The position numbers and the translations under genes were made by a program. Under the pieces are notes generated by a model. That model did no database searches. It had not been told where the DNA came from and saw only the letters and a program-made list of their open reading frames with translations. A DNA stretch of 64,000 nucleotides from Bradyrhizobium oropedii (GTDB lineage Bacteria; Pseudomonadota; Alphaproteobacteria; Rhizobiales; Xanthobacteraceae). Location: NCBI RefSeq assembly GCF_020889685.1, contig NZ_JACMYO010000011.1, positions 1 through 64,000 of the forward strand, in the 5' to 3' direction. This document shows positions 34,229 to 42,454 of this stretch, one piece after another; within the stretch, counting starts at the first letter, position 1; each line of letters begins with the position of its first letter.

Positions 34229-35749
34229 ATGCAAGCAGTAAGCGATTCGGCCGAACTTTTCAGGCACGTCAGCGCCGAAAAGGCCTACCTTTATCGCTGC
34301 ATCATGGACGTTTTCGCCGCAGCCAAGCGGCAGTACCGGCTGCAGCTAAGACCGGACGAAGTGCTTGCCGAAGCTCGATGGCCAGCCAAGCTCCCTGAGA
34401 TTGAAGAAGTCAATGCCGCGCTGACCCAGCTCACCGCTTGGGGCAATCTGGAGTCGCATCCTGACACTGCGCGGGTGTCCAGTCTCAGTGATTTCTACCG
34501 TGCTCGCTATCTCTATCGGCTCTCGCAGGGCGGTGAAGCCGTAGAATCGGCACTGGCGCTTTTCGTGCAGACCCTGGAGCGCCGCGCCGAACTGCAAAGC
34601 GTAGCCCTCGAAGACATCGCAAGCCGGCTCGAAGCCCTGCGGGCGCTGGCTGCCGAGACCGAGCCGGATGCGGCCAAGGTCCATGAAACGCTTCGGGATC
34701 TCGTCCGCGTTTTCGAAGGCCTTGCCGAGAATGCACAGGCGTTCATGGCCGGCGTTGCACGCAGCATTGAGCTGCAGCAGGCCCAAGCCGGTGCAGTGCT
34801 GAACTACAAGCGACAACTCATCGATTATCTGGAGCGCTTCATCGGCGATCTGGTGCGTCGGTCCGACACTATCGCCGGCTTGATCGATGCTCTGGAGCCC
34901 AGGATCGATGCGATGCTGCAACAGGTCGCCGCGCGCGAAGGGCGCGACGCCGCTCCGGGCGAAATCCAGGATCAGATCGACGCGCAAACCCGTTACCGGG
35001 GCGCATGGCGCGAGCGCTGGAGGGGGCTGCGTGGCTGGTTCTTCCGCTCCAGCCACGAACCATCGCAAGCCGAGCTGTTGCGAGCGCGGGCACGATCGGC
35101 CATTCCGCAGCTTCTGGCGGCCATCGCTGCACTCAATGAACGGCGGAGCGGCCGCAGCGATCGCTCAGCCGACTTCCGCGTTCTGGCCGGCTGGTTTGCC
35201 GCCTGCGCCGACGACAACGAGGCCCATCGGCTTGCCCGCGCCGCCTTTGCGCTAAATCCCGCGCGGCATTTCTCGCTCGACATCGATGCGGGGCTTGACC
35301 TGCCGGCCACCACCCGCTGGGCCGATGCCCCGCCCTTGGTGATTCACCCCCGCTTGCGTGAATACGGCGAAGCCGCTCCAAGAGGGCCTCTGCCGCGCGT
35401 ACGGGACCGTACGGAGGCCCGCGCGCGCCTGGCGCGCGAACTCGCACAAGAATCTCAGCAGGTCGAGGCAGCTCGCAAGCGCCTGGCGACCGGGCTGCCC
35501 ACACATCTTTCCAGCCTGGGCGAGCTCGACGCACACGCCTTCAGCCTGTTCTTGGGATTGCTTGGCGAAGCTCTGTCCGAGCAAGCTGGTCCAGAATCCG
35601 TAGCAGAACGGCCGACAGGTGACGGTCTGTTGCACATTCATCTGAAGCCGCTTCCTCCGGACAGTTATGCCGAAATCAATACGCCGCGGGGCACGTTCGG
35701 CGGGCGCGACCACGTGATCACAATCACATCGACACAAGACGCGCAATGA
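34229..35749 (+). CDS. jetA: Wadjet JetA-like kleisin subunit (DUF2397 family)
   Basis: The 506-residue protein matches DUF2397 (TIGR02677). Its N-terminus ELFRHVSAEKAYLYRCIMDV is the family hallmark, followed by helical coiled segments (residues about 100-270) and a C-terminal winged-helix-like region. In Wadjet/EptABCD systems this is the kleisin that bridges the two heads of the SMC dimer JetC and holds JetB. I chose the ATG at 34229, which begins the conserved region. The gene overlaps jetB by four bases, and all four jet genes overlap the same way, showing one operon. Confidence 0.87.
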   Translation: MQAVSDSAELFRHVSAEKAYLYRCIMDVFAAAKRQYRLQLRPDEVLAEARWPAKLPEIEEVNAALTQLTAWGNLESHPDTARVSSLSDFYRARYLYRLSQGGEAVESALALFVQTLERRAELQSVALEDIASRLEALRALAAETEPDAAKVHETLRDLVRVFEGLAENAQAFMAGVARSIELQQAQAGAVLNYKRQLIDYLERFIGDLVRRSDTIAGLIDALEPRIDAMLQQVAAREGRDAAPGEIQDQIDAQTRYRGAWRERWRGLRGWFFRSSHEPSQAELLRARARSAIPQLLAAIAALNERRSGRSDRSADFRVLAGWFAACADDNEAHRLARAAFALNPARHFSLDIDAGLDLPATTRWADAPPLVIHPRLREYGEAAPRGPLPRVRDRTEARARLARELAQESQQVEAARKRLATGLPTHLSSLGELDAHAFSLFLGLLGEALSEQAGPESVAERPTGDGLLHIHLKPLPPDSYAEINTPRGTFGGRDHVITITSTQDAQ

Positions 35750-37038
35750 AGACAAGTCGTCAGAGACCCAGGGACAGCCGCAGCATCGGCCAGCAGCAGC
35801 GCCAGTTCCAGCGCGAAGAATTTCGTAGCGCCCTTCGCGCCTTGTTGATGACGCCGTTGATGAGCCCGATGCATGAAGACTTCATTGCAGTGCGCCGCCA
35901 GGCAAACGCCCTGCAAGAGTGGTTTACCCGCGAAACCGGATGGCCGTTACAGATCGGACGGGAGGGCGCGCGCCTTTACAAGCGGCCCGCCGATCTCAAC
36001 AACTCCACCCGGGGCCTGCCCGACTATGATCGCCGCAAGTATGTGCTGCTCTGCCTTGCCTGCGCGGTGCTCGAACGCGCCGACCCCCAAGTCACCCTTC
36101 GCATTCTGGGAGAAAGATTACTCGGTTTTTCCGCCGAACCGGGACTGACGTCACTCGGTTTCACCTTCACGCTCGGCTCCCATCACGAGCGACGCGAACT
36201 GGTGGCGGTGTGCCGTACCTTGTTGAGCCTGGGCGTGCTGCAACGTGTTGCCGGTGACGAAGATGCTTTCGTGCAGGGTGGAGGCGATCAGGCGGATGCG
36301 CTCTACGATGTGCATCGGCCGGCGCTCGCCGGCCTACTGGCGGCCGTGCGGGGCCCGTCGACCTGGCCCGCAGAAGAGGCGCCCAACACACTGGACCAGC
36401 GGTTGCACACTCTGCTCGATGAGCACGTCGCGGACAGCGACGAGGGTCAGCGCACGGCGTTGAGACACCGGATCGCGCGTCGCCTCCTCGACGATCCGGC
36501 GGTTTACCTTGAAGACTTGAACCCGGACGCCCGTTCCTATTTCATAAACCAACGCGGGGCGATGGCCGCCCGTCTGTGCGACGCGACAGGTTTGGTCGCA
36601 GAGCAGCGAGCCGAGGGGCTGGCCCTTGTCGATGAAACAGGCACGCTAACGGATGTCGCAATGCCTGCCGAAGGCACCGATGCGCATGTGACATTGCTGG
36701 CTGCAGAATATCTCGCCACGGACTACCGGCAGCAAACCGATACCGCTGGTCGAAGGCAGCCCTTCGTCAAGCGCGAGCACGATATCGTCGACTTCCTGCG
36801 TGACGCCAAGAGCCGATATGGCCGCTATTGGCGGAAATCGGCACGCGAACCAGGCGCCGAACGTGAGCTCGCGAAGATTGCCATAGGGCGTCTTGAGAAG
36901 CTCCAGCTAATTGTCAGGAGCGCAGACTCCATCCTGCCGCTTCCGGCGCTCGCGCGTTTCGCGCTCGGCGAGGCCGAAATCCGCCAGGAAACACCGGACA
37001 TGCCAATCCCCGTCTCCGATGATCTCTTTTCCAGATGA
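35746..37038 (+). CDS. jetB: Wadjet JetB-like KITE subunit (DUF2398 family)
   Basis: The 430-residue protein fits DUF2398 (TIGR02678). The N-terminal third has FRSALRALLMTPLMSPMHED and the family segment GLPDYDRRKYVLLCLACAVL. The remainder is a string of winged-helix-type domains. JetB is the KITE-like subunit that dimerises and binds the kleisin JetA, regulating the SMC ATPase. The ATG overlaps the jetA stop (ATGA). Length is close to family members, with no truncation seen. Confidence 0.86.
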   Translation: MKTSRQRPRDSRSIGQQQRQFQREEFRSALRALLMTPLMSPMHEDFIAVRRQANALQEWFTRETGWPLQIGREGARLYKRPADLNNSTRGLPDYDRRKYVLLCLACAVLERADPQVTLRILGERLLGFSAEPGLTSLGFTFTLGSHHERRELVAVCRTLLSLGVLQRVAGDEDAFVQGGGDQADALYDVHRPALAGLLAAVRGPSTWPAEEAPNTLDQRLHTLLDEHVADSDEGQRTALRHRIARRLLDDPAVYLEDLNPDARSYFINQRGAMAARLCDATGLVAEQRAEGLALVDETGTLTDVAMPAEGTDAHVTLLAAEYLATDYRQQTDTAGRRQPFVKREHDIVDFLRDAKSRYGRYWRKSAREPGAERELAKIAIGRLEKLQLIVRSADSILPLPALARFALGEAEIRQETPDMPIPVSDDLFSR

Positions 37039-40000
37039 AGACGATGTCGGCCTTGCTTTCGCCACCGCACGAGAGGCCGAATCTACCAGTTCCAGCGCAA
37101 CCGCGCTGGCAACCCTTACGGCTCGGTGTCGTGGAGCTGTTTCATTACGACAGTGAAGAATTCTGGTTCCGCGACGGCCATCTGCTCTTGCGCGGCAATA
37201 ACGGCACCGGCAAGTCGAAGGTGCTGTCGTTGACCCTGCCCTTCCTGCTCGACGCGCAGGTCAAGCCATCGCGCATCGAACCCGACGGGGACAGCGGCAA
37301 GAGAATGGCCTGGAATCTCCTGATGAACAGCCACGATCGTCGCAATGGCTATGCGTGGATCGAATTCGGCCGCCTCGCCGACGACGGTACGCCGCGATAT
37401 CTGTCGCTCGGGGTCGGACTTTCCGCGGTCGCCGCCCGTCCGCAGGTGGAAAGCTGGTTCTTCCTGATCGAGGAAGCAGAGCAGGCGCCGCGCATCAATC
37501 AGGACCTCTGGTTGATGAGCGACCAGCGCGTCGTATTGACCAGGGAACGCCTTCGCGACGCTCTCCATAGCCATGGCCAGGTCTTCGACACCGCGACCAG
37601 CTATCGTCGCGCGGTCGACGAACGTCTGTTTCACCTCGGCGCCAAGCGTTACGATGCATTGATGGACACCCTTATCCAGTTGCGGCAGCCGCAACTTTCC
37701 AGGAAGCCGGATGAAACTGCGCTCTCGAACGCACTGACGGAGGCCTTGCCGCCACTTGCGCCGGAGTTGCTCGGCGATGTGGCCGAAGCGCTCGGCCAAC
37801 TCGAGGAGGACCGCCGTCAGCTTGAAGAATACCAGGCATTGACCAAGGCCGTTGTGCAATTCGACCAACGCTATCGCATTTACGCCGGAACGCAGAGCCG
37901 CCGGCAAGCGCGCGCGCTGCGTCAGGCCCAGACTGAATTCGACAGCGCCAGCCGAGCGCGCAGCGAGGCTCAAGTCCGGCTTGAGAACGCAAGCAGCGAT
38001 GAGGCGAAAGCCCAGACCGCACATCATGAGACGGAGGTCGCCCTGGCCAGCGAACGCGCCCGCCTCGAAACGCTACGTAGCAGCCCGACGATGGAAGATG
38101 CCAACCGCCTCGAATTGGCCGTGAAGGAAGCCGAGGTGCGTGGACGCGCAGCGCAGGGAGCAGCTTCAACCCTCGAGGAGTCAACCAAACGATCGGAGCG
38201 CAGCGCGAAGGATACGGAACTCGCCAATCAACGCGCGCTCGCGGCCGAACACAGGATGACTGGATTGCGTCATGACGGCATGACCCATGCCGAGGCGGCG
38301 GGTATCGCCAGCCTCCATGCGGAGAACCCGCTGTCAACGCTCACGACCAATGCACTGGTCGAGCTGACGCAAAAGACGTTCGACGGTGCATCGACCGCGC
38401 TGCAAGAATTGGTCACCAGACGACGCGAACAGATCGCGCTGCTCCGCCAGCGCCACGCCGACATGGCGTCCATCGAGACCGAGCACGCACAGCGCCTGCG
38501 TACACGTAATGATAGACAGGATGCGGTCGAAACCGCAGTGCACCGACGTGAGCTGGCCGATGCCGACGTTGAACGCAAGGGCATCGATCTCATCGAGACC
38601 TGGGAGCGATACTTCGCTAGCGTGAAACAACTGCAAGTTGGTTCCGACGATTGTCTTGCGGCGTTGGCGGCCTTGGGCGACTGGGTCGCGGCCCTGGATG
38701 GAGATAACCCGGCGCGCCTTTTGCTGCAGGCAGCCCAGTTGCAAACCAATTGGCGGCTTGCACAACGTCGCGCCACACTCGACGGCAAACGCCAGGTGCT
38801 GGAGGCTGAGCGCGAGACCCTCGGAGACGAGCGTAGCTGTCTCGAAGCCGGTATCGACACGATGCCCCCCGCACCTTACACGCGAAGCTCCGATGCGAGG
38901 GCTGCCCGTACCGGCGCGCCACTCTGGCAATTGGTGGACTTTCGTGACGCGGTAACCAGTCCGCAGCGGGCCGGCCTCGAAGCTGCGCTGGAAGCTGCCG
39001 GCCTTCTGGATGCATGGGTTTCGCCCGATGGCCGGCTGCAAACCAGAGATGGCGGCTCCATGCTGCACGATACGCAGGTCTTGGAGCGAGGACCGCATCC
39101 GACGTCACTTGCCAATTGGCTGCAGGCGGCCCTGCCGGACCACAGCACCGTATCAGTTGATGTCATCGAGCGGGTGCTGGCAACGATCGCCTGCAGCGAC
39201 GACGATCTTGTCGATAGTGAAGCGTGGGTGGCTCCGGACGGCCGATTCCGCCTTGGCAGTCTGGCAGGTGCCTGGGACAAACCTGCGGCGGTCTACATCG
39301 GATACGCTGCTCGCGCAGCGGCCCGTGAGCGACGGCTGGCCGAAATTGCCGAGAGACTAGTGTCAGTCGGCCATGAACTCGCGGCCCTGCAGGCGGAGAC
39401 CGAGCAACTCACCAACGATCAGCACGAGACAGACGCTGAATGGCGCCTGGCTCCGGCCGATGATGTCCTTCGAGAAGCCCACATCGCCGGCGTCGCTGCC
39501 GCCCGCGAGGCACAACTTGCCCGCGACCGGTTGGGCGAGGCAGACGCTCAATACCGGGAGGCGGAAGAAAATCTGCGGAGAGCGCGTGAACGGCTTGCCG
39601 CTGACGCTAGCGATTTGCGTTTGCCAATATCACCTGCCGCCCTGCCTGCGATCGAAGCGGCGCTGAACAACTATCAGGACGCGCAGATCCGGCTCACGCA
39701 AACCATCCATGAGCTGCGCCTGGCGCTCGCAGACCTACATAGGCAACGCGCCCGCGAAGCTGAACTGCTTGACGACGTGAAGAGGCATCAAGAGCAACGC
39801 GATACGGCTCGGATCGAGGCGGAAGAAGCATCATCGCGGCTTGTTGTATTGCGCGAAGCGGTAGGTGCAAGAGTCGAGGAACTGCAGCAGATGCTCAGCG
39901 AGGCGCGTGCCGGCGTCGACGGGTACGAGACCGAATGGAAGAAGGCAGGGACGGCCTTGCAAAAGGCCGGCGAAGCCCGTGCCGTCGCCCACGAGCAGTC

Positions 40001-41198
40001 CGCGACCGCTAATGTGGCGTTTGAGCGCGGCAGCGAAGCGCGTGCACAAGCCGTTTCGAAGTTCCGGCAATTCACCTTGGCAGGTCTGCTGTCGGCCGCA
40101 TTGACAGACCTGGAGGTACCGGACGCTAGCAGCCCCTGGACGATAGATCCGGCGCTGACGCTGGCCCGCCGCGCCGAACAGGCCCTGTCCGGCGTAAAGG
40201 ACGACGACGAGGCGTGGACGCGCGTCCAGCGGCAGATCGGCGAAGACTTTACCGAACTGCAACGTTCCCTCAGCGCGCTCGGCCATCAGGTGCTTGCCGA
40301 ACAGAGCGACTGGGGCCTCATCGTAAACGTCATCTACCAGAACCGGTCCGAACGCCCGGACCGCCTCGCGACGCGGCTTGCGGCAGAGATCGACCAGCGT
40401 ACCGAGCTGTTGAACGCCAATGAGCGCGCTGTGCTGGAAAATCATCTTCAGGCCGAGATCGCCTCCGAAATCCAGCGTCTGCTGCAGACAGCGGAGGCGC
40501 AGCGCGATGCGATCAACAAAGAACTGTACAGTCGGCCAACATCCACGGGCGTACGCTTTCGTCTATTGTGGCCGCCTCTGTCGGAAGAAGAAGGCGCCCC
40601 CGTCGGCCTGGAGGCTGCGCGTAAACGTCTCCTCAATACCAACGCGGACCTGTGGTCGTCCGAGGACCGTCGGGTTGTCGGCGCGATGTTGCAGCAGCGC
40701 ATCGCAGCCGAGCGCGAGCTCGCCGAAGTGGATGGCGGCAGCCTGATCGACCAGCTTTCGCGCGCGCTCGACTATCGACGCTGGCACAGATTCCGCGTCG
40801 AGCGCTGGCAAGACGGTCAATGGCGAAAACTTTCCGGCCCGGCCTCCAGCGGGGAGCGAGCCCTCGGCCTCACCGTGCCATTGTTTGCCGCTGTCGCCAG
40901 CTTCTACAGCCAGGGCAGCTACGCGCTGGCACCGAGGTTGATTTTGCTCGACGAAGCCTTTGCCGGCATTGACGATACCGCACGCGCTCATTGTATGGGC
41001 CTCATCCGGGAGTTCGATCTGGATTTCGTCATTACGAGCGAACGAGAGTGGGCCTGCTACGCTGAACTGCCTGGCGTATCGATCTGCCAGTTGCAGCGGC
41101 AGGAGGGCATCGATGCAGTGTTCGTTTCGCGCTGGACCTGGGACGGAAAGGCAAGAGTACGGGAAGCCGATCCCGACCGCAGGTTTGCGCCGGCATGA
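37035..41198 (+). CDS. jetC: Wadjet JetC-like SMC ATPase (TIGR02680 family)
   Basis: This 1387-residue SMC/SbcC-like protein is the motor of the complex. An N-terminal half-ATPase has Walker A GNNGTGKS at residues 54-61. Two long coiled coils (about 240-560 and 720-1000) flank a hinge-like globular centre. The C-terminal half-ATPase has signature SSGERALGLT near 1271 and Walker B LILLDEAFAGIDD near 1301. In Wadjet, JetABC extrudes DNA loops using ATP and detects small circular DNA, which JetD then cuts. The family includes mycobacterial EptC, which restricts plasmids. Both ATPase halves look intact. Confidence 0.9.
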   Translation: MKTMSALLSPPHERPNLPVPAQPRWQPLRLGVVELFHYDSEEFWFRDGHLLLRGNNGTGKSKVLSLTLPFLLDAQVKPSRIEPDGDSGKRMAWNLLMNSHDRRNGYAWIEFGRLADDGTPRYLSLGVGLSAVAARPQVESWFFLIEEAEQAPRINQDLWLMSDQRVVLTRERLRDALHSHGQVFDTATSYRRAVDERLFHLGAKRYDALMDTLIQLRQPQLSRKPDETALSNALTEALPPLAPELLGDVAEALGQLEEDRRQLEEYQALTKAVVQFDQRYRIYAGTQSRRQARALRQAQTEFDSASRARSEAQVRLENASSDEAKAQTAHHETEVALASERARLETLRSSPTMEDANRLELAVKEAEVRGRAAQGAASTLEESTKRSERSAKDTELANQRALAAEHRMTGLRHDGMTHAEAAGIASLHAENPLSTLTTNALVELTQKTFDGASTALQELVTRRREQIALLRQRHADMASIETEHAQRLRTRNDRQDAVETAVHRRELADADVERKGIDLIETWERYFASVKQLQVGSDDCLAALAALGDWVAALDGDNPARLLLQAAQLQTNWRLAQRRATLDGKRQVLEAERETLGDERSCLEAGIDTMPPAPYTRSSDARAARTGAPLWQLVDFRDAVTSPQRAGLEAALEAAGLLDAWVSPDGRLQTRDGGSMLHDTQVLERGPHPTSLANWLQAALPDHSTVSVDVIERVLATIACSDDDLVDSEAWVAPDGRFRLGSLAGAWDKPAAVYIGYAARAAARERRLAEIAERLVSVGHELAALQAETEQLTNDQHETDAEWRLAPADDVLREAHIAGVAAAREAQLARDRLGEADAQYREAEENLRRARERLAADASDLRLPISPAALPAIEAALNNYQDAQIRLTQTIHELRLALADLHRQRAREAELLDDVKRHQEQRDTARIEAEEASSRLVVLREAVGARVEELQQMLSEARAGVDGYETEWKKAGTALQKAGEARAVAHEQSATANVAFERGSEARAQAVSKFRQFTLAGLLSAALTDLEVPDASSPWTIDPALTLARRAEQALSGVKDDDEAWTRVQRQIGEDFTELQRSLSALGHQVLAEQSDWGLIVNVIYQNRSERPDRLATRLAAEIDQRTELLNANERAVLENHLQAEIASEIQRLLQTAEAQRDAINKELYSRPTSTGVRFRLLWPPLSEEEGAPVGLEAARKRLLNTNADLWSSEDRRVVGAMLQQRIAAERELAEVDGGSLIDQLSRALDYRRWHRFRVERWQDGQWRKLSGPASSGERALGLTVPLFAAVASFYSQGSYALAPRLILLDEAFAGIDDTARAHCMGLIREFDLDFVITSEREWACYAELPGVSICQLQRQEGIDAVFVSRWTWDGKARVREADPDRRFAPA

Positions 41199-42454
41199 CC
41201 GATGGGACCGAAGAACGTCTTCGACGCCTGCTCGGCGGCAACCATCTCGCCTCCCTGCGCAAGCGCCTGCGTCGGCGCTTCGAACGCGTGCCGCTGAATG
41301 GCGTGGTCGAGAGTTTTCGCATCGGCGACTTGACGGCGCCGGAGCACGCTGCGCTGGCTTCGCTGCTGGGTCGTCCGCAGCACTACGCGAGTTCGCTGCG
41401 GATCGATGTTCGCCAGGTCGACGCCGCCTTCCGGAATTCTGGCATCGCCTTCTCGCTGCGCGACGCGCTTGAGCGGCTTGACGGCCCGATTGCCAACCTC
41501 GCTAGCGAGCGATTTCAATCGCAAACCCTTTGGTCGGATGTGATCAGGGGCTGCAATCACCCCGGACTCGTCGGATTGCTCGAGAATCCGGCAGGCTTGG
41601 GCCTGCTCAAACGCCTCGCCAAACGAGAGCCTTCGGCAGCGAGCCAATTATGTCGCCGTGCTGAAGCGGTCCTGCAACGTCTGCCGGCGAACGGCATCAC
41701 GCGCTCGCAACTGGCTGCCGAGGTGTTGGGCGATGCCCATGCGCTGGATAGCGGACGGGCAACAGCCACCATCGTGATGGCGGTCTGCCGCCAGGCCATC
41801 CCGCGAACCTACGATGACTCTGTGGAGGAGAGCCCGGACGAGGAGAGACAAGACGGAGAACGGGATCGCGACATCTGGGCGAAGGTAGGGGTTCTCGTCA
41901 ACGAACTGGCACGCCCTGCCCTCTTTCTGAATCTCCCCACGAGCGAAACGGAAAGCTACGGAAGGCCGCCGGGAGAGCCGGCGTACGCGTCGCTGCGCGT
42001 TTTGCTGCGTTCATCGCCCAGATGGAACGTCGCCGGACGCGAAGTATACGTTTGCGAGAATGCAAACCTGCTTTCGATCGCTGCCGACCGCTGGGGTGCC
42101 AATTGCGCTCCGATGGTCTGCACCGATGGCATGCCGGCCGCCGCGCAGCGATGCCTACTCTCTCAACTCGCGTCCGCCGGCGCGCGACTTCAATATCATG
42201 GCGATTTCGACTGGCCGGGACTGCACATTGGCAACCACGTCATGCGGGAACACGGCGCGCAACCGTGGCGTTTCCTCGCGGAGGATTACGAGCTTGCCCT
42301 CCGGGCGGCCTCAGCCATCCCAGCCCCCCTCACGGGGAAGGTGGTCGACGCTGCCTGGGATCCGGCGTTGACGAAGGCTATGCGACATCATCGAGTCTCT
42401 ATCGCCGAAGAAGGCCTGGCGGCCTCATTGCTCGTCGACTTGGGCGACTACTAA
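41195..42454 (+). CDS. jetD: Wadjet JetD-like TOPRIM nuclease (DUF2399 family)
   Basis: The 419-residue protein fits DUF2399 (TIGR02679) with its N-terminal DUF3323-like region. The C-terminal half is TOPRIM-like. The glutamate motif appears in VYVCENANLL (about residue 285), then CTDGMPAAAQ, then the aspartate pair HGDFDWPGLHI (about 334). These are the metal-binding acids of TOPRIM nucleases. In Wadjet, JetD cleaves plasmid DNA after JetABC has extruded it. The catalytic motifs are intact, so the system may be functional. The gene ends the operon and abuts a decayed adhesin gene on the other strand. Confidence 0.87.
   Translation: MTDGTEERLRRLLGGNHLASLRKRLRRRFERVPLNGVVESFRIGDLTAPEHAALASLLGRPQHYASSLRIDVRQVDAAFRNSGIAFSLRDALERLDGPIANLASERFQSQTLWSDVIRGCNHPGLVGLLENPAGLGLLKRLAKREPSAASQLCRRAEAVLQRLPANGITRSQLAAEVLGDAHALDSGRATATIVMAVCRQAIPRTYDDSVEESPDEERQDGERDRDIWAKVGVLVNELARPALFLNLPTSETESYGRPPGEPAYASLRVLLRSSPRWNVAGREVYVCENANLLSIAADRWGANCAPMVCTDGMPAAAQRCLLSQLASAGARLQYHGDFDWPGLHIGNHVMREHGAQPWRFLAEDYELALRAASAIPAPLTGKVVDAAWDPALTKAMRHHRVSIAEEGLAASLLVDLGDY

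Noticed and set aside
33912-34241. A small gene upstream of jetA
   Set aside because: Overlapping short frames in three phases and no ribosome site or domain; more likely promoter DNA.
34229-42454. Wadjet type I (DUF3375/DUF4194/DUF3322-DUF2220) assignment
   Set aside because: The family hallmarks I can read fit DUF2397, DUF2398, TIGR02680 and DUF2399 instead. I leave the numbered type open.
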